DNA of 64,000 nucleotides from Azospirillum sp051124815. Lineage in GTDB: Bacteria; Pseudomonadota; Alphaproteobacteria; Azospirillales; Azospirillaceae. Each line of letters begins with the position of its first letter. Positions within the stretch are counted from its first letter, which is position 1. Shown in pieces: positions 37,040 to 46,902 of the stretch. The DNA lies in contig NZ_CP118487.1 of NCBI RefSeq assembly GCF_051124815.1, positions 124,001 to 188,000 of the forward strand, read 5' to 3'. The notes below the pieces were generated by a model. The model did no database searches. It worked only from the letters and a program-made list of their open reading frames with translations, and was not told the DNA's origin. Made by a program: the position numbers and the translations under genes.

Positions 37040-37068
37040 CTGCGCAAAAACACCCAGACAATGCGCAG
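37040..37068. promoter_or_regulatory. Candidate LysR operator between lysR and the quinone reductase gene
   Basis: Inverted repeat CTGCGCA (37040-37046) and TGCGCAG (37062-37068) spaced by 15 bases, flanked by direct repeats of TTATGCC (starting 37029 and 37069). It is placed to act on both divergent genes. Confidence 0.55.
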
Positions 37069-37142
37069 TTATGCCGAATTCCTGCGTGCTGCACCACAGA
37101 TTAACCTCCACTCCATCGCAACGACCGACGGAGACAGCCGCT

Positions 37143-38120
37143 ATGATCCGCTCCATTCAGATGACCGCGCCGGGCGGCGCCGAGGTGCTGACGCACGCCC
37201 TTCACGACCTGCCGGCCCCCGGCGCCGGGGAAATCCGCCTGCGCCATGAGGCCGCCGGGGTCAATTTCGTCGACATCTACCACCGCACCGGCCTGTATCC
37301 GCTGCCCGCATATCCCGCCACGCTCGGCGTCGAGGGCGCAGGCGTGGTGGAGGCGGTCGGGCCGGGGGTGCAGGGGCTCGCCGTCGGCGACCGCGTCGCC
37401 TGGGCCGGGCTGCCGGCCGGCGGCTATGCCGAGGCGCGCCTGCTGGCCGCCGACCGCGTCGTGCGCCTGCCCGACGGGGTGGAGCCGGTGACCGCCGCCT
37501 CGCTGATGCTGCGCGGGATCACCGTCCACATGCTGCTCAACAAGGTCTGTCCGGTCGGACCCGGCAGCACGATCCTGGTGCATGCCGCCGCCGGCGGGCT
37601 GGGGCTGCTGCTGACCCAATGGGCGAAGAGCCTGGGCGCCACCGTCATCGGCACCGTCGGCAGCGCCGCCAAGGCGGAGACCGCCCGCGCCCACGGGCTC
37701 GACCACGCCATTCTTTATAGGCAAGAGGACTTCGTCGCCGCGGTGCGCGACCTGACCGGCGGGCGCGGCGCCGACGTCGCGGTGGACGGCATCGGCGGCG
37801 ACACGCTGCGTCGGACCTTCGACGCGGTGCGGCTGTTCGGCACCGTGGCCAGCGTCGGTCAGGCCGGCGGCCCGGTTTCGGCGATCGAGCTGTCCGAACT
37901 GGGACCGCGCCGCTCGCTCTGCCTCGCCCGGCCCAGCGTGTTCGGCTACATGTCCGACCTCGCCGCCTACCGCGTGGCCGCCGAGGAGGTTCTGTCCCGC
38001 GTCGCCAAGGGCCTGAGCGCCGGCCCGGTGACCTGCCTGCCGCTGGACGCCGCCGCCGAGGCCCACCGCGCGCTGGAAGGGCGCGGCACCAGCGGCGCCC
38101 TGGTGCTGATGCCGGCCTGA
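37143..38120 (+). CDS. qor: NADPH:quinone reductase (QorA type)
   Basis: A 325-residue zinc-free medium-chain reductase. Landmarks: the N-terminal HEAAGVNFVDIYHRTGLYP (key NFVDIYHRTG), LGVEGAGVVEAVG, and the cofactor loop VHAAAGGLGLLLTQWAK. This is the zeta-crystallin/QorA branch, which reduces quinones with NADPH. It lies divergent from the LysR gene, which probably regulates it. Confidence 0.93.
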   Translation: MIRSIQMTAPGGAEVLTHALHDLPAPGAGEIRLRHEAAGVNFVDIYHRTGLYPLPAYPATLGVEGAGVVEAVGPGVQGLAVGDRVAWAGLPAGGYAEARLLAADRVVRLPDGVEPVTAASLMLRGITVHMLLNKVCPVGPGSTILVHAAAGGLGLLLTQWAKSLGATVIGTVGSAAKAETARAHGLDHAILYRQEDFVAAVRDLTGGRGADVAVDGIGGDTLRRTFDAVRLFGTVASVGQAGGPVSAIELSELGPRRSLCLARPSVFGYMSDLAAYRVAAEEVLSRVAKGLSAGPVTCLPLDAAAEAHRALEGRGTSGALVLMPA

Positions 38121-38139
38121 TCTCCGGCTGACGCGTCGC

Positions 38140-38625
38140 CTATTGCGGCGCCAGCCACTTCTCCATCGCATAGTTGTGGATCGGCACGTCGCCGATCCGC
38201 AACTCTCGGCGCTCCAGCAAGGCGAAGCCGCGGCGCAGGAAGAAGGGGCGGGCGGCCTCGCTGGCCTCCACATGCAGGCGGCGGTGGCCGAGCGCGCGGG
38301 CGCGGACCTCCAGCCTGTCGACCAGCGCCGACATCACGCCGCGCCCGGCGGCTTCCGGCGCGCAATAGAGGAAGTTGATGTGGCCGTCCGTTTCGACGTC
38401 GCTGAAGGCAACCGGCCGGTCGCTCTCGTCCACCGCGACCAGCGCGACGCGGCCGTCGCCATAGGCCTCGCGCACCCGCTCCACCGTCGGCGCCTGCGCC
38501 GCCCAGGCCTCGACCTGCTCCGCGCTGTAGAAACGCGAACCGATGCCGCGGACGGAGCGGGCATAGATCTCCGCCAGAACCGGGGCGTCCGATGGTCGGT
38601 AGTCTCTGATCCTCATCTGCCCCAT
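38140..38625 (-). CDS. GNAT-family N-acetyltransferase
   Basis: A 161-residue acetyltransferase. It starts MRIRDYRPSDAPVLAEIYARS after three residues, and has the acetyl-CoA motif region INFLYCAPEAAGRGVMSALVDRLE (motif A core PEAAGRGVMSAL). The substrate is unknown; the sequence resembles the YafP-like group. It starts 10 bp after the PQQ dehydrogenase stop on the same strand. Confidence 0.88.
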   Translation of the reverse strand: MGQMRIRDYRPSDAPVLAEIYARSVRGIGSRFYSAEQVEAWAAQAPTVERVREAYGDGRVALVAVDESDRPVAFSDVETDGHINFLYCAPEAAGRGVMSALVDRLEVRARALGHRRLHVEASEAARPFFLRRGFALLERRELRIGDVPIHNYAMEKWLAPQ

Positions 38626-38635
38626 CTTCAGGCGG

Positions 38636-39799
38636 TCATTTCGCCGGCGCCAACCTCAGGACCGCGCCGTCGGCGGCATCGGTGATGACGTAGAGGGCGT
38701 CGTCGGGTCCCTGTGCCACATCGCGGATGCGCGCGTCGAGCGGAATGCGCTCCACCTCCTTCGCCCTTGTTCCGTCGATGGCGACGCGCACCAGCCCCTT
38801 GGCGCTGAGCCCGCCGAGCAGGGCGCTGCCCTGCCAGTCGCGGAACAGCCCGCCGGTGTAGAAGACCATGCCGGAGGGCGAGATCACCGGCGTCCAATGC
38901 ACCGCCGCGTCGGCGAACTCCTTGCGGGTCGGCGGGTCGGGGATGTCGCGGCCGTCGTAATGCTTGCCCCAGCTGACCACCGGCCAGCCGTAGTTCCGGC
39001 CCGCTTCCGGCCGGTTCAATTCGTCGCCGCCCAGCGGCCCCATCTCGCCGATCCACAGCGCGCCCGTGCGCGGATCGATGGCCGCCGCCTCGATGTTGCG
39101 GTGGCCGTAGGACCATATGGCGCCGGCCGTCCTGCCCTCCCCGGCGAAGGGGTTGTCCTGCGGCAGCGAGCCGTCGCGGTTCAGCCGGACCACCTTGCCC
39201 AGCGTGTTGTCGCGCTTCTGCGCCGGGTCGAACTTGTAGCGCTCGCCCAGCGTCAGGAAGATGTGGCCGTCGGGGGCGAAGGCGATGCGGGTGCCGAAAT
39301 GGTTGCCGCCGTCCACCTTGGGCGACTGGCGGAAGATGACCTGGAAATCCTCGATCCCGTGCTCGCCCAGCGTGCCGCGCCCCAGTGCCGTCCCGGCGGT
39401 GCCCCCACCCCCGCTGCCTTCTCCGGGCTCGGCATAGGCGAGATAAACGGCGCGGTTGCGGGCGAAATCGGGATCGGCGGCCACGTCCATCAGACCGCCC
39501 TGGCCCTGGTTGAAGACCTTCGGCGTGCCGGTCAGCGGGGCGGACAGCGAGCCGTCGCGTGCCATGATCCGCAGCCGTCCCGGCTTTTCCGTCACCAGCG
39601 CCCGGCCGTCGGGGAGGAATTCGATGCCCCAGGGCCGCTCCAGCCCGTCGGCGAAGCGGCTGACCGCCACCGGCCCGGCGCTGGTCGGAACGGTCTTGAC
39701 CGCCTGCGACTGCGCCAGGGCGGGGGAGGCGGCGAAAAGGCCCGCGGCAAGAAAAGCGGCAACGGGAATGGCGGCCGACAGGGTCAGGGTGCTGCGCAT
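38636..39799 (-). CDS. PQQ-dependent aldose sugar dehydrogenase (Asd/YliI-like), periplasmic
   Basis: A 387-residue secreted enzyme with a Sec signal (AFLAAGLFAASPALA then QSQA). It is a six-bladed beta-propeller of the GDH-B/Asd family: LERPWGIEFLPDGRALVTEKPGRL, GGNHFGTRIAFAPDG with the likely catalytic His, and YGHRN. Asd-type enzymes oxidise aldoses in the periplasm using PQQ. The ATG at 39799 has a GGAGG ribosome binding site. No PQQ synthesis gene is in the window. Confidence 0.9.
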   Translation of the reverse strand: MRSTLTLSAAIPVAAFLAAGLFAASPALAQSQAVKTVPTSAGPVAVSRFADGLERPWGIEFLPDGRALVTEKPGRLRIMARDGSLSAPLTGTPKVFNQGQGGLMDVAADPDFARNRAVYLAYAEPGEGSGGGGTAGTALGRGTLGEHGIEDFQVIFRQSPKVDGGNHFGTRIAFAPDGHIFLTLGERYKFDPAQKRDNTLGKVVRLNRDGSLPQDNPFAGEGRTAGAIWSYGHRNIEAAAIDPRTGALWIGEMGPLGGDELNRPEAGRNYGWPVVSWGKHYDGRDIPDPPTRKEFADAAVHWTPVISPSGMVFYTGGLFRDWQGSALLGGLSAKGLVRVAIDGTRAKEVERIPLDARIRDVAQGPDDALYVITDAADGAVLRLAPAK

Positions 39800-40033
39800 C
39801 ACGATCCTCCGGAATCTTTCGCAAATCTTGGGGGCTGACCTTTCTAGGTGGGGATGTGACGTCGGCGGCCAAGGCCGCCCACTCAGAAAGACTTCAGAAC
39901 CGTCATAGTGGGACCGCGTGCCGACGAATTTCGTCACATCATTGTGTGCATACCCGGGTCATCCGAATCCGCGTTCCGGCTGTTATCCTTCCGTCGCGCC
40001 ACAGGTTGCGCTGTTGGGAGCAAAGTACGGAGT

Positions 40034-41065
40034 ATGGAAAATTTCTTGCGCCGGCTGAGTTCCAGCTTGCCTCATGCGGCCTGGGCACAATACGGGATCA
40101 CGCTGCTGCTGGTCGGGCTGACCGCGCTGGTGCGCTATGCGCTCGAACCGCTGCTGTTCAAATACCCGTTCCTGGTCTTCCTCCCGACCATCCTCGTCAT
40201 CTCGCTGTTGTTCGATCGCGGGGCGGGATATCTGGCCGTGGTGCTGTCAGGGGTCTGTTCGGCGTGGTTCTTCATGAAGCCGGAATGGATGCTGTGGATC
40301 GCCGAGCCGGGCGACCGGCTGGCTTTCCTCATCTACATGGGGCTGGGATTCGGCATCGCCGGCGGAGCCAACGCTCTGCGCCGGGCAAACGAGCAGTTGC
40401 GCCTGTCCTGGGACCAGCTGTCGGCCGCCAATGCGGAAAAGGACCTGATGCTGCACGAGATCCACCACCGGATCCGCAACGACCTGCAGCAGATCTGCGC
40501 CCAGCTGACGCTTGCCGCCCACCGGTCGGGGACTGGGCAGGACATCGTCAGCGGCACCATCGAGCGGATCGGCGTGCTGTCGCGCGTCTATGTCCGCCTG
40601 CGCCGGGTGGAGGGCGTCAACATCGTCAGCTCCAAAGACTTCCTGGAAAGCCTGGTGGAGGACATCCAGCTCGGCGTCGTCGGGATACAGCCGGTGGCGG
40701 TCGGCGCCGAGGTGGACGACGTCGATCTCGACATGGGTGTCGCCGTGGCGGTCGGCACCATCGCCAACGAACTGATCACCAACGCGCTGAAATACGCCTT
40801 TCCCGACGGCCGTGCCGGCCGCATCGACCTGACCTTCCGCAAGGGGGAGGCGGAGTGCGTGCTGAGCGTCTGCGACGACGGCGTGGGCATCCTGTCGGAC
40901 CGGCCGCAGGGCACCGGGCTGGGCGGCCGGATCATGCGGCAGCTTGCCCAGCAATTGCGCGGCAGCCTCGACATCGAACCCCGGCCGGAACAGGGACTGA
41001 AGGTCACACTGCGCTTCCCCTGCTGCGGGGAAGCGGAGCCGGATGACAGGCCCGCTGGCATATGA
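40034..41065 (+). CDS. Membrane sensor histidine kinase, HisKA_2 type with DUF4118-like membrane domain
   Basis: A 343-residue kinase. The N-terminal part has about four short membrane helices of the DUF4118/KdpD-like kind (about 15-115). The phosphoacceptor region is LHEIHHRIRNDLQQ (His144/His145), and the ATPase lobe includes IANELITNALKYAF, VCDDGVGI and GTGLGGRI. HisKA_2 kinases are common in alphaproteobacterial light, stress and cell-cycle signalling. No response regulator is adjacent. The start is uncertain: a GTG at 39908 would add 42 residues. Confidence 0.85.
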   Translation: MENFLRRLSSSLPHAAWAQYGITLLLVGLTALVRYALEPLLFKYPFLVFLPTILVISLLFDRGAGYLAVVLSGVCSAWFFMKPEWMLWIAEPGDRLAFLIYMGLGFGIAGGANALRRANEQLRLSWDQLSAANAEKDLMLHEIHHRIRNDLQQICAQLTLAAHRSGTGQDIVSGTIERIGVLSRVYVRLRRVEGVNIVSSKDFLESLVEDIQLGVVGIQPVAVGAEVDDVDLDMGVAVAVGTIANELITNALKYAFPDGRAGRIDLTFRKGEAECVLSVCDDGVGILSDRPQGTGLGGRIMRQLAQQLRGSLDIEPRPEQGLKVTLRFPCCGEAEPDDRPAGI

Positions 41066-41130
41066 AAAGAGGGGCCGCGCCGGTGCGGCGCGACCCCGTC
41101 CAGGGAACGTCCGGGCCGAAGCCGTCCGGA

Positions 41131-42756
<1,626 letters not shown>

Positions 42757-42774
42757 GGTCCTGTTCCTCCCCTA

Positions 42775-43092
42775 TCAAGCAGCCTTCTTGGCGGGTTCGG
42801 CGGCAGCCTCGATCACGCCGAGGATGTCGCTCTCCTTCATGATCAGGAGATCCTCGCCGTCGATCTTCACCTCGGTGCCGGACCATTTGCCGAACAGCAC
42901 GCGGTCGCCGGGCTTCACGTCGAGGGCGATCAGCTTGCCGGCCTCGTCCCGCGCGCCCGCGCCGACGGCGATGACCTCGCCCTCCTGCGGCTTTTCCTTG
43001 GCGGTGTCGGGGATGATGATGCCGCCCTTCGTCTTGGTGTCGGATTCGACGCGGCGGACCAGAACGCGGTCGTGAAGCGGTTTGAACTTCAT
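42775..43092 (-). CDS. groES: Co-chaperonin GroES
   Basis: A 105-residue GroES. KFKPLHDRVLVRRVE, the mobile loop KTKGGIIIPDTAKEKPQ, and LFGKWSGTEVKIDGEDLLIMKE are standard. The C-terminus has an extra Ala/Glu-rich tail of about ten residues (AAAEPAKKAA). AAGGAG lies before the ATG. No CIRCE element was found upstream, so HrcA control is not supported here. Confidence 0.97.
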   Translation of the reverse strand: MKFKPLHDRVLVRRVESDTKTKGGIIIPDTAKEKPQEGEVIAVGAGARDEAGKLIALDVKPGDRVLFGKWSGTEVKIDGEDLLIMKESDILGVIEAAAEPAKKAA

Positions 43093-43169
43093 GGTGTGAC
43101 ACTCCTTGAGCGTAAGCGAATGTCTCGAGTTCCCAAGAGCGCCCGAATGGGCCGCGCTTGCGGTTGAAA

Positions 43170-43198
43170 AATTTATTCAGGCTGTTTTTGCCGTCAAG
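43170..43198 (-). promoter_or_regulatory. groESL promoter (RpoH or sigma70-like)
   Basis: On the minus strand, CTTGAC (43193-43198), 17 bases, TAAATT (43170-43175), about 78 bp upstream of groES. The CTTGA -35 suits the heat-shock sigma factor RpoH of alphaproteobacteria as well as sigma70. Confidence 0.55.
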
Positions 43199-43580
43199 AG
43201 GAATTTTCAAGAAAAAACATTGGAGATTATTGAGATTTAACCCCAAGCGCCGAGTGCCCGTGGCCGCTTCCGCAGGCACGGGTGATCTGCTCGTTGGGAT
43301 CTTCTTGATATCGTGCCGGCCGGTCTCGGTCGTTATTTCAGGCGGGCGCCGATTCCGGTTGGACGGGGTGGGGTGGGGGGCGCAGGAGTCTCGGCATCGC
43401 ACATATCCTCCGCAGAGCAACATGCAGGACACGGTCTTCGGGTACGCCGGGAGCCTGTGAGGCGAGGCACTCCGGCGCGGGCGAAATCTAGTCAGGCGCG
43501 GGCGGGCGTCAAGACACTTCCGTCCTTCCGGAGGCGCCCCGATTCCCGGGACCATTCGAGGCCCGCGGCACGGGTCCGAC
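43199..43580. other. Gene-free region between groESL and the secreted-protein gene
   Basis: About 380 bases with no convincing gene on either strand. The part nearest groES is AT-rich, as expected for a heat-shock promoter. The rest is GC-rich with small inverted repeats such as cccgtg/cacggg around 43257-43282. Nothing recognisable. Confidence 0.5.
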
Positions 43581-43614
43581 GAAAACGGCCGCCCACCGGG
43601 ATGGTGGGCGGCCG
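43581..43614 (-). terminator. Rho-independent terminator of the secreted-protein gene
   Basis: Perfect 12-bp arms CGGCCGCCCACC (43586-43597) and GGTGGGCGGCCG (43603-43614), 5-base loop, followed on the minus strand by TTTTC. It lies 49 bp after the stop at 43663. Confidence 0.8.
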
Positions 43615-43662
43615 CTCGAAAACCGTCCGTCCGGCAAGCGCCGTCCGGAGTGGCAATGCCGA

Positions 43663-44190
43663 TCAGTACGGGCAGTTCACCTTCGGCGCGCCGTTGAGCG
43701 TCGAGCTGATACCGGCCGTCACATAGGCCGACGCGATCGGCGTGACCTGCGTCTGCGTCGAGATCACGCCGGTGACCGTGGCGCCGGCGCCGGAGGCGGC
43801 GCCGCTCGTCAGGGCGCAGGTCCAGGACGCGGCGCCCGGCGAGGTGGTCTTGTTCATCGAGGCGACGTTGTAGCAGTTGCCGCCGGGAAGGCTGAACTGG
43901 CCCATCGCCGACTTCCACTCGCTGCCGGCGCCCTTGCTATAGAAATTGTTGGCGGCGACGACGACGGTGCCGGACGTGTTGGTCAGGCTGTTGCCGACAT
44001 TGGTGATGACGACGCCGACTTCGGTGGCCACGGTGTCGGAGACGATAACCGTCGCATCGGTGTTCAGGCAGAACGCAAAATTCTGCGGCGGCAGAGCCGA
44101 CAGGGTGACGCCCTTCGACTGCGCGTTGGCGACACCGGCGGACAGAACGGCAGCGATCGAGAATACGGCGGCGAATGCAAACGTTTTCAT
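43663..44190 (-). CDS. Secreted protein of unknown function
   Basis: A 175-residue exported protein with a clear Sec signal (MKTFAFAAVFSIAAVLSAGV, cut after ANA). The mature part is rich in Thr, Ser, Val, Ala and Gly with predicted beta-strands and four cysteines (in FAFCLNTD, GGNCYNVAS, WTCALTSG and the C-terminal NCPY), suggesting two disulfides. No known domain was recognised. It has its own promoter region and a strong terminator, so it is a single-gene unit. A surface or biofilm role is possible but unsupported. Confidence 0.8.
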   Translation of the reverse strand: MKTFAFAAVFSIAAVLSAGVANAQSKGVTLSALPPQNFAFCLNTDATVIVSDTVATEVGVVITNVGNSLTNTSGTVVVAANNFYSKGAGSEWKSAMGQFSLPGGNCYNVASMNKTTSPGAASWTCALTSGAASGAGATVTGVISTQTQVTPIASAYVTAGISSTLNGAPKVNCPY

Positions 44191-44575
44191 TGAATTGCCT
44201 CATTGCGTGGAACGTGAACGACTCCCGTTTAGGGTTTTATTCTGGCGGAGTCACCGGATTAAAAATAGGAATCACCGAAATAATACATCCGTAACGGGGA
44301 AATTTTCTCAAGACACAACAACTTTTGGCGGCGAACGCCAAGGCGGCGCCTAATTCCATTCCAATGTATTCGATACAGCTAATGCACGTGGAAGATGCGG
44401 GGCGAATCGAAGCGGGCGCGGCGCTCCATTCCCCTCCAGTTAATCTGCATCAACGCCGGCTCCTCCCCGCCGTGCCAGACTGGACGGCGTGAAGCACAAC
44501 GCCGGCCGCGGGCCGTTTGCGATGTTTGCGCGACGCGGCCCCTTGGCCGGCGGCCACCATCCAGGGGAGGACGCC
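44191..44575. other. Divergent intergenic region, secreted protein and alcohol dehydrogenase genes
   Basis: About 385 bases without a gene. The left part (44220-44370) is AT-rich and should hold the promoter of the secreted-protein gene. A small hairpin TTGGCG-GCGAA-CGCCAA lies at 44325-44341. The right end has GGGGAGG, the ribosome binding site of the dehydrogenase gene. Confidence 0.5.
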
Positions 44576-45652
44576 ATGGTCATGATGAAAGCGGCGGTGT
44601 TCGTCGAACCGGGCCGCATCGTGCTGGACGACAAGCCGGTTCCCGATGTCGGACCGCTCGATGCGCTGATCCGCATCACCACGACGACGATCTGCGGCAC
44701 CGACATCCACATCCTGAAGGGCGAATATCCGGTTGCCCACGGCCTGACCATCGGCCACGAACCGGTCGGCATCATCGAGAAGCTGGGCTCCGCCGTCACC
44801 GGCTACCGGGAGGGGCAGCGGGTGATCGCCGGAGCCATCACCCCCAGCGGCCACAGCAACGCCTGCCTGTGCGGCTGCCATTCCCAGGACGGCGCCGGCA
44901 CCAGGCATGGCTGGAAGCCGCTGGGCGGCTGGCGCTTCGGCAACAGCATCGACGGCTCCCAGGCCGAATACCTGCTGGTGCCCGACGCGATGGTCAACCT
45001 CGCCCCCGTTCCCGACGGGCTGACGGACGAGGAGGTGCTGATGTGCCCGGACATCATGTCCACCGGCTTCGCCGGGGCGGAGCGCGGCAACATCCGCATC
45101 GGCGACACGGTGGCGGTGTTCGCGCAGGGCCCAATCGGCCTGTGCGCCACCGCCGGGGCCAAGCTGAAGGGCGCCACCACCATCATCGGCGTCGACGCCG
45201 TGCCGGCGCGGATGGAGATGGCGCGGCGCATGGGCGCCGATCACGTGGTCAACTTCCGCGAGGTCGACCCGGTGGAGGAGATCATGCGTCTCACCGACGG
45301 CCGCGGCGTCGACGTCGCCATCGAGGCGCTGGGCACCCAGGCGACCTTCGAGGCGGCGCTGCGCGTCCTGCGGCCCGGCGGCACGCTGTCCAGCCTGGGC
45401 GTCTATTCCGGCGACCTGCGCCTGCCGCTGGGGCCGTTCGCGGCCGGGCTGGGCGACCACACCATCGTCACCTCGCTCTGTCCCGGCGGCAAGGAGCGGA
45501 TGCGGCGGCTGATGGGGGTCGTCGCCTCCGGCCGCGTCGACCTGAAGCCGCTCGTCACCCACCGCTTCCCGCTCGACCGGATCGAGGAGGCCTATGAGCT
45601 GTTCGGCCACCAGCGCGACGGCGTGCTGAAGGTGGCGATCACGCCGAACTGA
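44576..45652 (+). CDS. Zinc-dependent secondary alcohol dehydrogenase (MDR family)
   Basis: A 358-residue enzyme resembling the isopropanol/butanediol dehydrogenases of Thermoanaerobacter and Clostridium. Catalytic zinc ligands are Cys in TTICGTDIH, His-Glu in IGHEPVG and Asp in CPDIMSTGF. The cofactor loop is FAQGPIGLCATAGAK. A short segment ACLCGCHSQ stands in for the structural-zinc loop. It should oxidise secondary alcohols or reduce ketones with NAD(P). The neighbouring minus-strand gene ends 26 bp away. Confidence 0.88.
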   Translation: MVMMKAAVFVEPGRIVLDDKPVPDVGPLDALIRITTTTICGTDIHILKGEYPVAHGLTIGHEPVGIIEKLGSAVTGYREGQRVIAGAITPSGHSNACLCGCHSQDGAGTRHGWKPLGGWRFGNSIDGSQAEYLLVPDAMVNLAPVPDGLTDEEVLMCPDIMSTGFAGAERGNIRIGDTVAVFAQGPIGLCATAGAKLKGATTIIGVDAVPARMEMARRMGADHVVNFREVDPVEEIMRLTDGRGVDVAIEALGTQATFEAALRVLRPGGTLSSLGVYSGDLRLPLGPFAAGLGDHTIVTSLCPGGKERMRRLMGVVASGRVDLKPLVTHRFPLDRIEEAYELFGHQRDGVLKVAITPN

Positions 45653-45677
45653 CGGCCGTCGCGGCGCCGGGATCCTC

Positions 45678-46877
45678 CTACGCCCGCCCTCCTATGCCTC
45701 GCTTGTAGACGATCAGGAAGGCGACGGCGGCGAGGAAGGGCAACCCGGCGTCGCGAAGGTCGTTGTTGAGGTGCAGCATGGCGGCATAGAGAACGATGCC
45801 GGTCACCGCGATCGTCGGCAGCAGGGCGTCGGCGATGCCGAGGATGCCGCGCCCCTCCAGCCATGCTCCCACCGCCAGGGTTGAGCGGACCAGCACGATC
45901 AGGAGGAGGAAGGCGATCCCGGCCAGCAGGACATATTCCAGGGTGATCGCCGCCGGCAGATAGGGGGCGGGAACCGATCGGGCAAGGACCGGCGACAGCG
46001 CGTCATGCGCCGACTTCACCGCGGCGACGGCGATGTAATGCAGTGCGGTCGCCAGCAGCAGATTGCCGGACAGCAACTCCACCGTCCGCCAGTACAGGAA
46101 GGACGGCCAGCGGATACGGTCGAGAACGATGAACGCCAGCGCGGTCCCGCTGCCGAACAGCAGGGCATAGTCGGGCGACAGCGGCCATTTCGACACTCCG
46201 CGCCCGAGGATCAGGATGTCGAACAGCGCCACCGACAGCCCCAGCAGGGCGACGGCCGCGGTGCGGGAGGAGTGCCGGTGATGGGCGAACATCCGCCCGG
46301 CGGCGACGAAGACGATCCAGGGAAAGACCGGAAACCAGCCCGGAAGGGGCGACGCGAACAGGTCGTAGACGTAGGGCAGCGGAAGGACGATCCAGGCCCC
46401 GCACAGCGCCAGAAGAAAAAGCGCGATGAACACCCGGTTGGCGGCGCCCACACTGGCATGGATGTCGAACAGAAGCCGCGCGGCGAACAGAAACATGAAG
46501 AAGTCGCTGGTGAACGGGTTTTTCTCCTGGTACAGGCCGTGGATGGCCGCCAGGATGAACAGCTTCAGATGGCCTTCGATCCGCTTGCAAAGCGGCTTTC
46601 TCAGGAAGTGATCGAGCGTCATTCCGAAGGCGAAGAAGAACATCACCGGCGCCAGTTCGAAAACGAACTGCAGGATGCTGACCAGAGGATAGGCGTCCGG
46701 GATCGTTCGCCCCCAATGGGCCGCCACCATGAAGACAAGGGCGGTGACGCGGACGACGTCCAGGCTTCTGTCCCGGGCCGGCTGCGGGGTCGGCATCAGC
46801 ATAGGGTCACTCCCAGGCAAGGGCGGAGCCGTGCTCCGGCCTGTCGCGGCGAGGGTTTCGATCGTGCCGGCTGGCAT
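45678..46877 (-). CDS. Multi-pass membrane protein, acyltransferase-like (DUF1624/acyltransferase_3 type)
   Basis: A 399-residue protein with about ten membrane helices. After a 30-residue tail it shows RDRSLDVVRVTALVFMVAAHW, the Arg-Asp-LDxxR...H pattern of membrane acyltransferases and the heparan-glucosaminide acetyltransferase-like group. A second marker is LAPVMFFFAFGMTLDHFLRK. Expected role: transfer of an acyl group to an envelope sugar or lipid. AAGGAG seven bases upstream fixes the start at 46877. It lies 25 bp after the mannosyltransferase-like gene. Confidence 0.7.
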   Translation of the reverse strand: MPAGTIETLAATGRSTAPPLPGSDPMLMPTPQPARDRSLDVVRVTALVFMVAAHWGRTIPDAYPLVSILQFVFELAPVMFFFAFGMTLDHFLRKPLCKRIEGHLKLFILAAIHGLYQEKNPFTSDFFMFLFAARLLFDIHASVGAANRVFIALFLLALCGAWIVLPLPYVYDLFASPLPGWFPVFPWIVFVAAGRMFAHHRHSSRTAAVALLGLSVALFDILILGRGVSKWPLSPDYALLFGSGTALAFIVLDRIRWPSFLYWRTVELLSGNLLLATALHYIAVAAVKSAHDALSPVLARSVPAPYLPAAITLEYVLLAGIAFLLLIVLVRSTLAVGAWLEGRGILGIADALLPTIAVTGIVLYAAMLHLNNDLRDAGLPFLAAVAFLIVYKRGIGGRA

Positions 46878-46902
46878 CTGACACTCCTTCATGAGCGGCC
46901 CC

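Noticed and set aside
43093..43320. CIRCE element upstream of groES
   Set aside because: Looked for GCACTC-N9-GAGTGC arms on both strands and did not find them.
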